Origin: Hymenobacter sp. H14-R3
GTDB taxonomy: Bacteria; Bacteroidota; Bacteroidia; Cytophagales; Hymenobacteraceae
DNA: 64,000 nucleotides
NCBI RefSeq assembly: GCF_030063445.1
Contig: NZ_JASITD010000016.1
Span: 51,373-115,372 of the forward strand
Reading direction: 5' to 3'
Part shown: piece after piece, positions 56,694 to 64,000 of the stretch
How positions within the stretch are numbered: position 1 is the stretch's first letter
Layout of the letters: each line of letters begins with the position of its first letter
Program-made: the position numbers and the translations under genes
Notes under the pieces: model-generated
Told to the model about the DNA's origin: nothing
The model's input: the letters and a program-made list of their open reading frames with translations, nothing else
The model's database searches: none

Positions 56694-57431
56694 CTACCAG
56701 GGAATTTCACCCGTCACGGGCGTGTTCTCCTCGCTGATAAACCTGCCCGTTGGGCCATCATCGCCCACCAGCACGTATTTCGCTATCCGGGTCCCGGCCT
56801 CTGCCACGGTGCCGGTGCCGCGGTGGTTGTTGAAGTCGGTGGCCGTGAAGCCGGGGTCCACCACGTTAACCCTAAAGGGCGTCTCGCGCAGCTCGTAGGC
56901 CAGCACGATGGTGTACATGTGCAGCGCCGCCTTCGAGGACGCATACAAAGCCCCCTTGTGGTTATAGTATTTCCAGGTAGGGTCGCTGTTCAGCGTCAGC
57001 GACGCGCCGCTGGAGCCCACGTTGACGATGCGGGGCTGGGGCGACTTCCGCAGCAGGTCGATGAACGCCTGGGTAACCTGCACTACGCCAAATACATTGG
57101 TGGCGAACACCTCCTGAAAGGCGGCGGCCCCGGCTTCGAGCGCCGCCTGCGGCATGCCGCCGGTGATGCCGGCGTTGTTGACGAGGGCGTCGAGCACGTC
57201 GGTTTTCTGGCCGATTGCCTGCCGGGCAGCGTGTATCGAAGCGCTGTCGGCCACGTCGAGCTGGATGGGCTCGACTTGCGAGAGCCCTTCGGCGTGCAAT
57301 TGGGCCACGGCATGCCGGCCTTTTTGCAGGTCGCGGCTGCCGAGGTACACGTAATAGCCGGCGCGTAAAAGCTGCCGGGCGGTTTCCAGGCCAATGCTTT
57401 TGTTGGCGCCGGTGATGAGTGCTTTTTTCAT
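56694..57431 (-). CDS. Short-chain dehydrogenase/reductase
   Basis: A 245-residue SDR of the carbonyl-reductase kind: cofactor motif TGANKSIGLE, NNAGITGG, and catalytic YASSK (ALYASSKAALHMYTIVLAYE). Begins MKKALITGANKS. The gene is 24 nt upstream of the hydrolase gene in the same direction and follows an AraC gene. Confidence 0.93.
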   Translation of the reverse strand: MKKALITGANKSIGLETARQLLRAGYYVYLGSRDLQKGRHAVAQLHAEGLSQVEPIQLDVADSASIHAARQAIGQKTDVLDALVNNAGITGGMPQAALEAGAAAFQEVFATNVFGVVQVTQAFIDLLRKSPQPRIVNVGSSGASLTLNSDPTWKYYNHKGALYASSKAALHMYTIVLAYELRETPFRVNVVDPGFTATDFNNHRGTGTVAEAGTRIAKYVLVGDDGPTGRFISEENTPVTGEIPW

Positions 57432-57482
57432 ACCACAAAGCTACCGGGGCTCCCAGGCGCGCTTCCGGTACATTCGGCGGTA

Positions 57483-58376
57483 CTACGGGTACATTTCCCG
57501 GTTGCTGGCCCGGTACCCGGCCGGGGTGAGGCCGGTGCCGCGCTTGAAGAAGCGGCTGAAGTAGGAAGCATCTGCAAACCCGAGGTCGAAGGCAATTTCC
57601 TTCACCGACTGCGGGGTATGAAACAGCAGGCGGCGGGCTTCGAGCACCAGCCGCTCCTGAATGTGGGTAATGGCCGACTTGCCGCTCTGCGCTTTCACTA
57701 CCTCGCTCAGGTGCCCGGCCGAAACGTGGAGCAGCGAGGCATACGCGCCCACCTCGTGCCGCTCGCGAAAGCCTTCCTCAATTTTGGCCCGGTAGGTATT
57801 CAGCAGCAGCTTCTCGACTGATGGCTCGGTGTCGGGAAACTGCTCGGTGTAGAGCCGGCTCAGGTAGGTGAGCAACACGGCCAGGTGGGCCGTCAGCATG
57901 CGCTGCTGCCACTCGCCGGGGCGGTGGTATTCGGCTTCAAGCTTGCCCAGCAGCTCCTGCACGAAGGCCACATCGGCCACCGCTAGCAGCAGCTCGTGGT
58001 GGTTGTGCCGGTTTTGCAGCAGCGGCAGCTCCGCCAGGGACGTGTGCTGGTTCAGGGCCAGGAACTCCGGGGTAAACGCCAGGCTAGTCCCCCACATCGG
58101 CCGGGCCTCTTCCTTGACCATGAGCTGGCCCGGCACCGTGAAATACAACGTGTTGTCTTTCATCACGTAAGGCACCATGTCCACCCAGTGCCGGCAGCCA
58201 CCGCGCCACACAAACGCCAGCACATAATACTCCTTGCGGTGCGGCACCAGCAGGTCCGCCTGGTGGGCCAGCCCGCCTTCCCCCCGCACCAGCTGAAACA
58301 GGTTGCTGCCGGTGGTGCCTGCCGGCGGCTTCAATGGATAAACCGGCGCGTGCTGTTCGGGGAGAAGCGTGGGCAT
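57483..58376 (-). CDS. AraC-family transcriptional regulator
   Basis: A 297-residue regulator with an N-terminal cupin-like domain (YYVLAFVWRGGCRHWVDMVP) and a C-terminal AraC domain (GHLSEVVKAQSGKSAITHIQ; SVKEIAFDLGFADASYFSRF). It lies just upstream of, and in the same direction as, the SDR-hydrolase-quinone reductase run, and is divergent from the AraC gene at 58577, so local control is likely. Confidence 0.92.
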   Translation of the reverse strand: MPTLLPEQHAPVYPLKPPAGTTGSNLFQLVRGEGGLAHQADLLVPHRKEYYVLAFVWRGGCRHWVDMVPYVMKDNTLYFTVPGQLMVKEEARPMWGTSLAFTPEFLALNQHTSLAELPLLQNRHNHHELLLAVADVAFVQELLGKLEAEYHRPGEWQQRMLTAHLAVLLTYLSRLYTEQFPDTEPSVEKLLLNTYRAKIEEGFRERHEVGAYASLLHVSAGHLSEVVKAQSGKSAITHIQERLVLEARRLLFHTPQSVKEIAFDLGFADASYFSRFFKRGTGLTPAGYRASNREMYP

Positions 58377-58576
58377 AACCTAAATATACATGCTTGTAAA
58401 AAGGTACGGTGGCGGAGTGGTCGGGTTTGCCGGCAATATAATAGGTGCGTGTTCTTCTAGACGCTCACTAATTGAGATGAATAGCCACTAACCAATGTGT
58501 GCCGACGGCCCGTTGGCAGCCAGGGCCTGTTATTCGCTTCCTACGGGGACGCAGTTTGATTTCCTTAGCTTTGTGC

Positions 58577-59524
58577 ATGGCTTCAACCACTTTACTTCCG
58601 GCTATTTCGCCCACTTCTGGTAGCGTGGGAGCCGCCGCCGCACCTCTGCCGGCCCTCGTCGCGTCGGGCCAGTTCAACCTGTACGCCCGCGAGCAATTCC
58701 GCACGAATAAACTTACCTTTGGCCGGCGCGACTACTACAAGATTTCCCTGGTTACGGGCAGCAGCCGCTACAACTACGCCACCAGGGGCGTGCTGATTGA
58801 GCGGCCCGCACTGGTCTTCTCCAACCCGCTGATTCCCTACTCCTGGGAGCCGGTTTCGGAGGAGCAGGGCGGCTATTTGTGCATGTTCACCGAGGAGTTT
58901 CTCATCGCCAGCGACCGCGCCGCCAGCTTGCAGGAGTCGCCGCTGTTCCGGCTCGGCAGCGACCCGGTGTACTTCGTGGATGAGACGCAATACGCCGACT
59001 TGAGCCACATCTTCGGCAAGATGAGGCAGGAGCTGAATTCGGGCTACGTGTATCAGCAAGAAGTGATACGCAACTACCTGAACCTGCTTATTCACGAGGC
59101 CCTGAAGATGCAGCCCCAGGCCACTTACTACCAGCACCCTAACGCCGCGAGTCGCATCGCGACCCTGTTTCAGGGGCTGCTGGAGCGGCAGTTTCCCATC
59201 GACTCGCCTACCCATGGGCTGCAACTGCGCACCCCGGCCGACTTCGCCCGCCAGCTTTCGGTGCACGTCAACCACCTGAACCGGGCCGTGCGCGCGCTCA
59301 CCGGCAAGCCTACCTCCGCGCTGATTGCCGAGCGCATCATCGCCGAAGCCAGGGCCCTGCTCCAACACACGAGCTGGAGCACCGCCGAAATCGCCTACGG
59401 GCTGGGCTTTGCCTACCCCACCTACTTCAACAACTTCTTCAAAAAGCAGACCGGCACTTCCCCGTCGGCCCTGCGCGCCGCGCTGGGCCAGCAACAAGCG
59501 GCGCTGGGAGTACCGGCGGTTTGA
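58577..59524 (+). CDS. AraC-family transcriptional regulator
   Basis: A 315-residue paralogue of the regulator at 53153. N-terminal part RRDYYKISLVTGSSRYNYAT and ERPALVFSNPLIPYSWEPVS; C-terminal HTH pair (FARQLSVHVNHLNRAVRALT; STAEIAYGLGFAYPTYFNNF). ATG 58577 is taken because the domain begins shortly after and TTTGTGC, a -7-like element, lies just before it; an earlier in-frame start at 58499 would include that element. Confidence 0.9.
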   Translation: MASTTLLPAISPTSGSVGAAAAPLPALVASGQFNLYAREQFRTNKLTFGRRDYYKISLVTGSSRYNYATRGVLIERPALVFSNPLIPYSWEPVSEEQGGYLCMFTEEFLIASDRAASLQESPLFRLGSDPVYFVDETQYADLSHIFGKMRQELNSGYVYQQEVIRNYLNLLIHEALKMQPQATYYQHPNAASRIATLFQGLLERQFPIDSPTHGLQLRTPADFARQLSVHVNHLNRAVRALTGKPTSALIAERIIAEARALLQHTSWSTAEIAYGLGFAYPTYFNNFFKKQTGTSPSALRAALGQQQAALGVPAV

Positions 59525-59702
59525 ATTGCTTATACTTTCGTTTGAATCCCGTTAGGGGCCCGGTTGGGGTCGGGGGACCTTTGTGCTGTTCAATAACTCC
59601 TCCAACAACCCCTTCTCACGAAGTATGGCCGCATTCCCCACCGCGCCCACCCAAAGCGGGCCGGAACAGAGCGGTCAATAGGGCTGCTCAAAACCAGAAC
59701 TT

Positions 59703-60155
59703 ATGGAAAACACTATGCTACCGATACCGGCCAAAAATGCCGCGGGCATCAACGGAACAATCCGGGCCCACCACCTGGGCCTGTGGACGTTTGACTTCGA
59801 GGGGACCATCGCCTGGTACACCGAAAAACTGGGCTTCCGCTTAATCAAGCAGGTTACCGTGGGCGGCAACTTGCAGCTCGCCTTCCTGGCCCCGGCCAAC
59901 GACGACAATTTCTGGCTGGAGGTGCTAAGCTATGGTCCCGCTGACGCGCCCCAGGGGGTTCCGCAACCCATCGTGTCGGGCTTCCAGCACCTGTGCCTTT
60001 CGGTCGAAAACGTGGACGAAACCCTGGCAACCCTGCGCGAGCGTGGGGTTCGGGTAGTGCGGGAGCCGTTCGACGTGCCGCCCATTGGCAAGCGTTGCGG
60101 CTTCGTGGCCGACCTCGACGGCAACACGCTGGAGTTCATGCAGAATATCGGGTAA
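59703..60155 (+). CDS. VOC-family (glyoxalase/dioxygenase fold) protein
   Basis: A 150-residue protein with two beta-alpha-beta-beta-beta modules: HHLGLWTFDFEGTIAWYTEK and HLCLSVENVDETLATLRERG, ending GFVADLDGNTLEFMQNIG. Metal ligands typical of the fold (His in HHLG and HLCL, Glu in LEFM) are kept. Substrate unknown. A relic of a related gene is at 63121. A strong hairpin follows the stop. Confidence 0.9.
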   Translation: MENTMLPIPAKNAAGINGTIRAHHLGLWTFDFEGTIAWYTEKLGFRLIKQVTVGGNLQLAFLAPANDDNFWLEVLSYGPADAPQGVPQPIVSGFQHLCLSVENVDETLATLRERGVRVVREPFDVPPIGKRCGFVADLDGNTLEFMQNIG

Positions 60156-60178
60156 TGGCTGGCAGCCAAGCGGTGAAT

Positions 60179-60225
60179 AAACGCCCCTTTTTTGGTGCTG
60201 CAACGGCACCGAAGAAGGGGCGTTT
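60179..60225 (+). terminator. Hairpin terminator after the VOC gene
   Basis: AAACGCCCCTTTTTTGGTGC (60179-60198) pairs with GCACCGAAGAAGGGGCGTTT (60206-60225) with only G-T pairs as exceptions; loop 7 nt. Confidence 0.7.
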
Positions 60226-60314
60226 GCGGTCTCGGACACGTTCCCGCCGGTGCCGGCTTGGGCGTCAGCCGTCGTGGCCCAGCGGCCGGTTATCAGCAGG
60301 ATATCGGCTTGGCC

Positions 60315-60354
60315 GATTTATCCAATTACGTGAGTCAGCGGGCCGCCACCTTTG
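60315..60354 (+). promoter_or_regulatory. Shared promoter element A (before cupin gene)
   Basis: GATTTATCCAATTA (60315-60328) is followed after 22 bp by TTTG (60351-60354). The same 14-mer and the same spacing occur at 62236. The cupin gene starts at 60381. Confidence 0.6.
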
Positions 60355-60380
60355 TGCAATCAACCAACCGGATTGCCCCC

Positions 60381-61337
60381 ATGAACCAACCTTTGATAAA
60401 GTGGAATTCCTCGCCAGCGGCGGCCCCACTGAGCGGCGCGCCCACCCCGTACGTGCTGAACCGGCAAACCGCCCCGGCCTTTTGGCTGGTGGGCACCCTG
60501 TGGCTGGTAATGGCTAGTGGCCGGCAAACCGGCAACCGGCTGAGCCTGCTGGAGCAGTTGATGCCGGCCGGGCTGGGCCCCGCCACGCACCGCCACCCTT
60601 GGGCCGTTGAGGGGTTTTACGTGCTGGAAGGTACCTGCTCATTCAACGCCCAGGGAAAGACTGTAATGGCGGGGCCGGGCACCTTCGTGCTGCTGCCTCG
60701 GTGCTTGCCCCATAGCTTTTCCGTCGATTCGAGCCAGGCGCGGGTACTCAACTGCTATACCCCGGCTGGCTTCGAGCTGGTGGTGATGAGCCTGGGGCAG
60801 CCCGCCCTGGAGCGGCGGATGCCCAGCATGGCTGAGAGTGCCCCAACCCACAGCCACGAGCAAATTCAGATTCTCTCGGCCCTGTATGGCCAGGAGGCCG
60901 TTACGGCGCTGCCCTTCCTCGGCCCCCCATCGCCGGAACTGCTGGTTACCCAGGACAGTGACACCGGCCACGGCGCGCTGCGCGTGACCACCGCCGCTGA
61001 GGCCCAAAGCACCGTGCTTTTCGGCCTCAGCTGGTACCCGCTAGTCACCGCCGCCGATACGGAAGGCACCTACGACCTGTTTGAGGTAGCGGCTCCCGCC
61101 GGGGCCGGGCCCCCGTGGCAAATTAGCCAGCAAGACGAGGCCCTTTATGTGCTCGCGGGCACCCTGCTGCTCCACCTGGATGGCCAGCAGCAGCGGGTGG
61201 CGGCCGGCAGCTGGGCGTATTTCCCCGCCGGCACCTCGTTCCGGTGGCACGCGGAAGACGTGGCCGCGCGCCTGCTCGTGTTTCATCTGCCGGGGGACGC
61301 TGGTGGGTCTTCTGCTCCGGGGTTCCCAGCTGGCTAG
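60381..61337 (+). CDS. Bicupin protein, quercetin dioxygenase-like
   Basis: A 318-residue protein with two cupin barrels. The first holds HRHPWAVEGFYVLEGTCSFN, with metal-binding His and Glu; the second QQDEALYVLAGTLLLHLDGQ, in which most metal ligands are lost. The layout is that of quercetin 2,3-dioxygenase-like proteins, but the reaction is not certain. ATG 60381 follows the promoter element at 60315-60354; the open frame before it overlaps that promoter. Confidence 0.85.
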   Translation: MNQPLIKWNSSPAAAPLSGAPTPYVLNRQTAPAFWLVGTLWLVMASGRQTGNRLSLLEQLMPAGLGPATHRHPWAVEGFYVLEGTCSFNAQGKTVMAGPGTFVLLPRCLPHSFSVDSSQARVLNCYTPAGFELVVMSLGQPALERRMPSMAESAPTHSHEQIQILSALYGQEAVTALPFLGPPSPELLVTQDSDTGHGALRVTTAAEAQSTVLFGLSWYPLVTAADTEGTYDLFEVAAPAGAGPPWQISQQDEALYVLAGTLLLHLDGQQQRVAAGSWAYFPAGTSFRWHAEDVAARLLVFHLPGDAGGSSAPGFPAG

Positions 61338-61355
61338 GGTCTGGGCCACAGGTGC

Positions 61356-62120
61356 TTACTGCTCGGGCGGCAGTGGCGGGCTTAGCTGAATGAACCGGTC
61401 GTGGCGGTGCTGGTCGAGTTGGCGGGGCGTGGCGCCGGTGTGCTTTTTGACGTCGCGGATGCCGTGCGACTGGTCGTAGTAGGCCCCCACGGCGTACAGG
61501 TCGCCGGGGCGGAGCTGCTGGGTGGCCGCGTAGCTGCGCAGGATGTCGGCGTAGGTTTTGAGCGAAAGTCCGAACTGGCGCTGGAAATAGCGGTTGACCG
61601 TGCGCGCCGACCAGCCGGCCGCCGCCGCCAACTGGCTGACGGGCAGCGTCCCGTGGCTGGCATACAGGGCCGCAAACAGCGCCCGCGGCGCTGGGGCCGG
61701 GTGCCGGGACGCAGCCCAGTCGCCCACGCGCCGGGCGAGGTCGGCCAGGTCGTGGGCCGCCAGCAGGGCGGGACCGAGGCCCTCGGTGAGCGGGAGCGGG
61801 CGGGTAGCATTCAGCGGGAGCTGGCTGGGGCAGAGAAACTCCACGGCCGGCAGCTTGAAGCGCACCCCTAGGAGCGTCGTGGCGGCGGGCAGCCGTATCT
61901 CGAAGGCGTGCGTCCACACCCCCGATAAAATCAGCTCGGGTTCCTGATTCGGCTGCCGCTGTAGCAGGAGCTTGCAGCAGCCATCGGTCAGCACGGTAAA
62001 GGCCTGGGGCGTGAGTCCGGGGTTGGCCATCTGCCAATAGGCATCCACCAGGTCCGCTTCCGGCCCGCACGCGGGCTCAATCAGGTAGTCCAGCTGTAAA
62101 AAGGCTTTGCGGACGCTCAT
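61356..62120 (-). CDS. AraC-family regulator with DUF6597-like sensor domain
   Basis: A 254-residue regulator. The N-terminal domain (QLDYLIEPACGPEADLVDAY; FTVLTDGCCKLLLQRQPNQE) is of the DUF6597 kind; the C-terminal half carries the AraC domain (VSQLAAAAGWSARTVNRYFQ; VGAYYDQSHGIRDVKKHTGA). ATG 62120 is chosen because the open frame upstream lacks domain similarity. Divergent from the hydrolase gene at 62345, with promoter element B between them. Confidence 0.88.
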   Translation of the reverse strand: MSVRKAFLQLDYLIEPACGPEADLVDAYWQMANPGLTPQAFTVLTDGCCKLLLQRQPNQEPELILSGVWTHAFEIRLPAATTLLGVRFKLPAVEFLCPSQLPLNATRPLPLTEGLGPALLAAHDLADLARRVGDWAASRHPAPAPRALFAALYASHGTLPVSQLAAAAGWSARTVNRYFQRQFGLSLKTYADILRSYAATQQLRPGDLYAVGAYYDQSHGIRDVKKHTGATPRQLDQHRHDRFIQLSPPLPPEQ

Positions 62121-62235
62121 GCGGCTGTCAGTTAAAATGGCGACCTCCCAATCCGCCCCAAAGTAAGGCCTTCCGCCCAAACCGTTGCGCTGGGCGTGGG
62201 CGCGCCCGCGCCCCGGCCTTCCGCCGCTGCTGACC

Positions 62236-62275
62236 GATTTATCCAATTATCCGGCTGACTACTGCCGGACCTTTG
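62236..62275 (+). promoter_or_regulatory. Shared promoter element B (before hydrolase gene)
   Basis: GATTTATCCAATTA (62236-62249), 22 bp, TTTG (62272-62275). Identical in word and spacing to element A at 60315. Likely binding site of the regulator at 61356 or a related one. Confidence 0.6.
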
Positions 62276-62344
62276 GGGTATTCACCGCCTGGCGCACCGC
62301 TCCTAGTGGAACGCGCCTCTTCATCACCTTAACCAACTTGCCAA

Positions 62345-63115
62345 ATGCTTCACCACCAGTCCGTACTCGCCGAAACCCTGGACCTCGCCTACGATGCGCA
62401 GGGCAGCGGCCCGACCTACCTCTTACTGCACGGCGGCGCGGGACCCGCCTCCATGGCCGGCTTGGCCGCCGCCTTGGCGCAGCGGGGGCGCGTTATTCTG
62501 CCTACTCACCCCGGCTTTGAGGGGCAGCCCCGGCCCGGTTGGCTGCACAGCATTCCGGCCCTGGCCACGGCCTACCTGGCCCTGTTGGAGCAGCTCGACT
62601 TGCGCGAGGTGGTGGTGGTGGGCAACTCGGTAGGCGGCTGGCTGGCGGCCGAGCTGGGCCTGCGGGCCTCGCCGCGCCTGGCGGCCCTCGTGTTGCTCAA
62701 CGCCGTGGGCCTCGACCCCACGACCGCGAGCGGCCCGATTGCCGACCCTATGGCGCTGCCCCCGGCCGCGCGCGCCGCCGCAGTTTTCCACGACCCGGCC
62801 CGCTACGCGCAGGCCCCCGCCACGGCCGAAGCGGCCGCCACCATGGCGGCCAACCAAGCCGCGCTGCGCGCCTACGCGGGCACCCCCTTCATGCACGACC
62901 CGGCATTGCGCACCCAGCTACCAGAGTTGCGGCTCCCGACCCTGGTGCTCTGGGGAGCCAGCGACTGCCTGGTAACGCCCGCCTACGGCCGCCAATTCGC
63001 GGAGCTGATTCCGCAGGTCCGCTTCGAGCTAGTCAACGCGGCCGGACACATGCCGCAGATTGAGCAGCTCGACGACGTGTTGGAGCAGATTCGGCAATTT
63101 CAGGAGTCCCGCTAG
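62345..63115 (+). CDS. Alpha/beta hydrolase
   Basis: A 256-residue hydrolase: oxyanion region LLLHGGAGPASMAG, nucleophile elbow VVVGNSVGGWLAAEL (Ser in GNSVG), acid in LWGASDCLVTP, His in NAAGHMPQIEQ. Typical of small esterases or C-C hydrolases in the cytoplasm. Starts about 70 nt after the TTTG of element B. Confidence 0.92.
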   Translation: MLHHQSVLAETLDLAYDAQGSGPTYLLLHGGAGPASMAGLAAALAQRGRVILPTHPGFEGQPRPGWLHSIPALATAYLALLEQLDLREVVVVGNSVGGWLAAELGLRASPRLAALVLLNAVGLDPTTASGPIADPMALPPAARAAAVFHDPARYAQAPATAEAAATMAANQAALRAYAGTPFMHDPALRTQLPELRLPTLVLWGASDCLVTPAYGRQFAELIPQVRFELVNAAGHMPQIEQLDDVLEQIRQFQESR

Positions 63116-63120
63116 ACCCT

Positions 63121-63339
63121 GCCGTGCGGATAGGCTTTTTCGAATCGCTCCACAGTCCACTGGACTTACGACACCTGTATCTCTTGGCCGAAGACGCAAA
63201 TGAAACCTTAGCCGCCCCGCACGAGGGCGGGGCCTAGCTCACTCAGGACCTGTTCAGCGTGTCGTTCATCGGCAAGTATTGCCGCTTCATGGCCGACCCC
63301 CACGGCAGCACACTGGAATTAATTCAACTCATTGATTAA
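63121..63339 (+). pseudogene. VOC-family relic with internal stop
   Basis: One frame reads LRHLYLLAEDANETLAAPHE, then an in-frame TAG, then VSFIGKYCRFMADPHGSTLE and LIQLID with TAA at 63337. It matches the second module of the VOC gene at 59703 (HLCLSVENVDETLATLRE; IGKRCGFVADLDGNTLEF). The first module is missing. Confidence 0.7.
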
Positions 63340-63372
63340 TAGGCTTTTGTTAGCTTCGAGGCTACAACAAGA

Positions 63373-63414
63373 AACCTGCGCGACCAACCGGAAAAACCGT
63401 TGGTCACGCAGGTT
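63373..63414. terminator. Hairpin terminator between convergent genes
   Basis: AACCTGCGCGACCAAC (63373-63388) pairs with GTTGGTCACGCAGGTT (63399-63414), one G-T pair, loop 10 nt. Confidence 0.65.
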
Positions 63415-63439
63415 CGCCAGCGGGCAGTTGCTACCAGCC

Positions 63440-63697
63440 TTATTTCGTCAGTCCTAATGTTCCCACCAGCGTAATTCCCGCGCTGAAGTTGTTGAGTTGG
63501 TTAACGGCTACCGGGAGCTGTCCGTTTTTGAAGTAACGCTGATAGCCAGCCACTGCTTCCAGCGCAAAATACTTGTTCAAGTGGTAGCCAATACACGCCT
63601 CGGCCCCTGCGGTGAAGAACATCGCATGGGCTTTTTTTGCCGTTCGGTTGGCATAGCCACCGTTCCATCGCGCCACGACATGCGACCGATGCCCCAA
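63440..63697 (-). pseudogene. Outer-membrane beta-barrel C-terminal fragment
   Basis: An 85-codon frame with alternating strands: FFTAGAEACIGYHLNKYFAL and EAVAGYQRYFKNGQ, ending FSAGITLVGTLGLTK. This fits the last strands of a porin-like outer-membrane protein. Upstream the similarity seems to continue in another frame (MSELTINWGIG), so the gene is frameshifted and truncated. Confidence 0.5.
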
Positions 63698-63811
63698 TTA
63701 ATGGTCAATTCGCTCATGTTAAGTCTACTGCTTTACCGATAGCACGGGAAAGAAGGCAGGTGCTGGTTGAGTTAGTGACGCAACGCGATACCGAGGGCAC
63801 TTAAATGCCTG

Positions 63812-63926
63812 GGTGGTGGTCTAAGTGAGGATGATATTACGGTTATGGCAATCAATGCTAATTTGGTGGTGGTGGTGGTGGTCTAAGTGAGGATGATATT
63901 ACGGTTATGGCAATCAATGCTAATTT
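63812..63926. repeat. 62-bp tandem duplication with GGT microsatellite
   Basis: 63812-63864 and 63874-63926 are identical (period 62), joined by GGT repeats (three copies before the first unit, six before the second). Because 62 is not a multiple of three, the duplication shifts any reading frame that crosses it. Confidence 0.9.
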
Positions 63927-64000
63927 TAATACGTGCGGTGTGCATTTTCAGGCATTTGCTGAAGGAGCAACTTTTGCGCACCAGCACCCCGCACCGATGG
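63907..64000 (+). CDS. Start of an unidentified gene (cut by right edge)
   Basis: The frame is open from the GGT repeats (GGLSEDDITVMAINANFNTC then GVHFQAFAEGATFAHQHPAP) to the window edge. ATG 63907 is one possible start. The copy in the first repeat unit reads into a stop at 63886. Not recognised. Confidence 0.3.
   Translation, partial: MAINANFNTCGVHFQAFAEGATFAHQHPAPM

Overview
The window looks like part of a plasmid or secondary replicon of a high-GC Bacteroidota of the Hymenobacter type. This is inferred from three things: proteins that are typically bacteroidotal (regulator-propeller sensor, TonB-linked outer-membrane beta-barrels, DUF2807, GH130); promoters whose -7 element resembles TAnnTTTG; and a complete iteron replication/partition unit in the middle (about 31.7-35.9 kb). 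No rRNA, tRNA or CRISPR array was seen.

Layout. 1-2.3 kb: 5' part of a propeller sensor gene running off the left edge. 2.3-31.3 kb: a stress-survival island with five two-domain universal stress proteins, NhaA, a beta-CASP metallohydrolase, two thioredoxin-fold proteins without CXXC, a BLUF photoreceptor, an L,D-transpeptidase, a Cys-rich four-helix protein, a BON protein, a MacA/MacB-like efflux system, two GT4 glycosyltransferases, a PAS histidine kinase and a GH130 phosphorylase. The island also holds three scars of large internal deletions: phosphoketolase, a P-type cation ATPase and an N-type ATP synthase operon. 31.7-35.9 kb: Rep_3 initiator, iterons, DnaA boxes, ParA and a small DNA-binding partner. 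36-51 kb: a decayed accessory region (IS3, AraC, S41 peptidase, Crp and TonB-receptor relics) around intact genes: a TonB-type receptor, a BlaI/BlaR1-like pair, a second S41 peptidase, a class C serine hydrolase and a DUF2807 protein. 50.3-63.1 kb: a detoxification/redox cluster (two SDRs, aldehyde dehydrogenase, quinone oxidoreductase, two alpha/beta hydrolases, RidA, VOC, cupin) with four AraC regulators. 63.1-64 kb: gene relics and a 62-bp tandem duplication.

The main finding is a shared promoter architecture across the stress island. A TGAC-N4-GTCA palindrome (Crp/Fnr geometry) lies 45-46 bp upstream of a -7 element ending in TTTG at seven clear sites and one weaker one. The controlled genes (Usp, both thioredoxin-like proteins, Cys-rich protein, efflux operon, ATP synthase relic, glycosyltransferases) therefore look like one regulon activated from a class I position. 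The gene set resembles hypoxia/dormancy islands of other bacteria. No intact Crp/Fnr gene is present; only an N-terminal fragment, fused to a TonB receptor relic, was found. A second shared operator (TACGAA-N4-TTCGTA) links the BlaI/BlaR1 pair with the S41 peptidase/secreted-protein divergon. A third shared element (GATTTATCCAATTA at fixed distance from TTTG) links the cupin gene with the last AraC/hydrolase pair.
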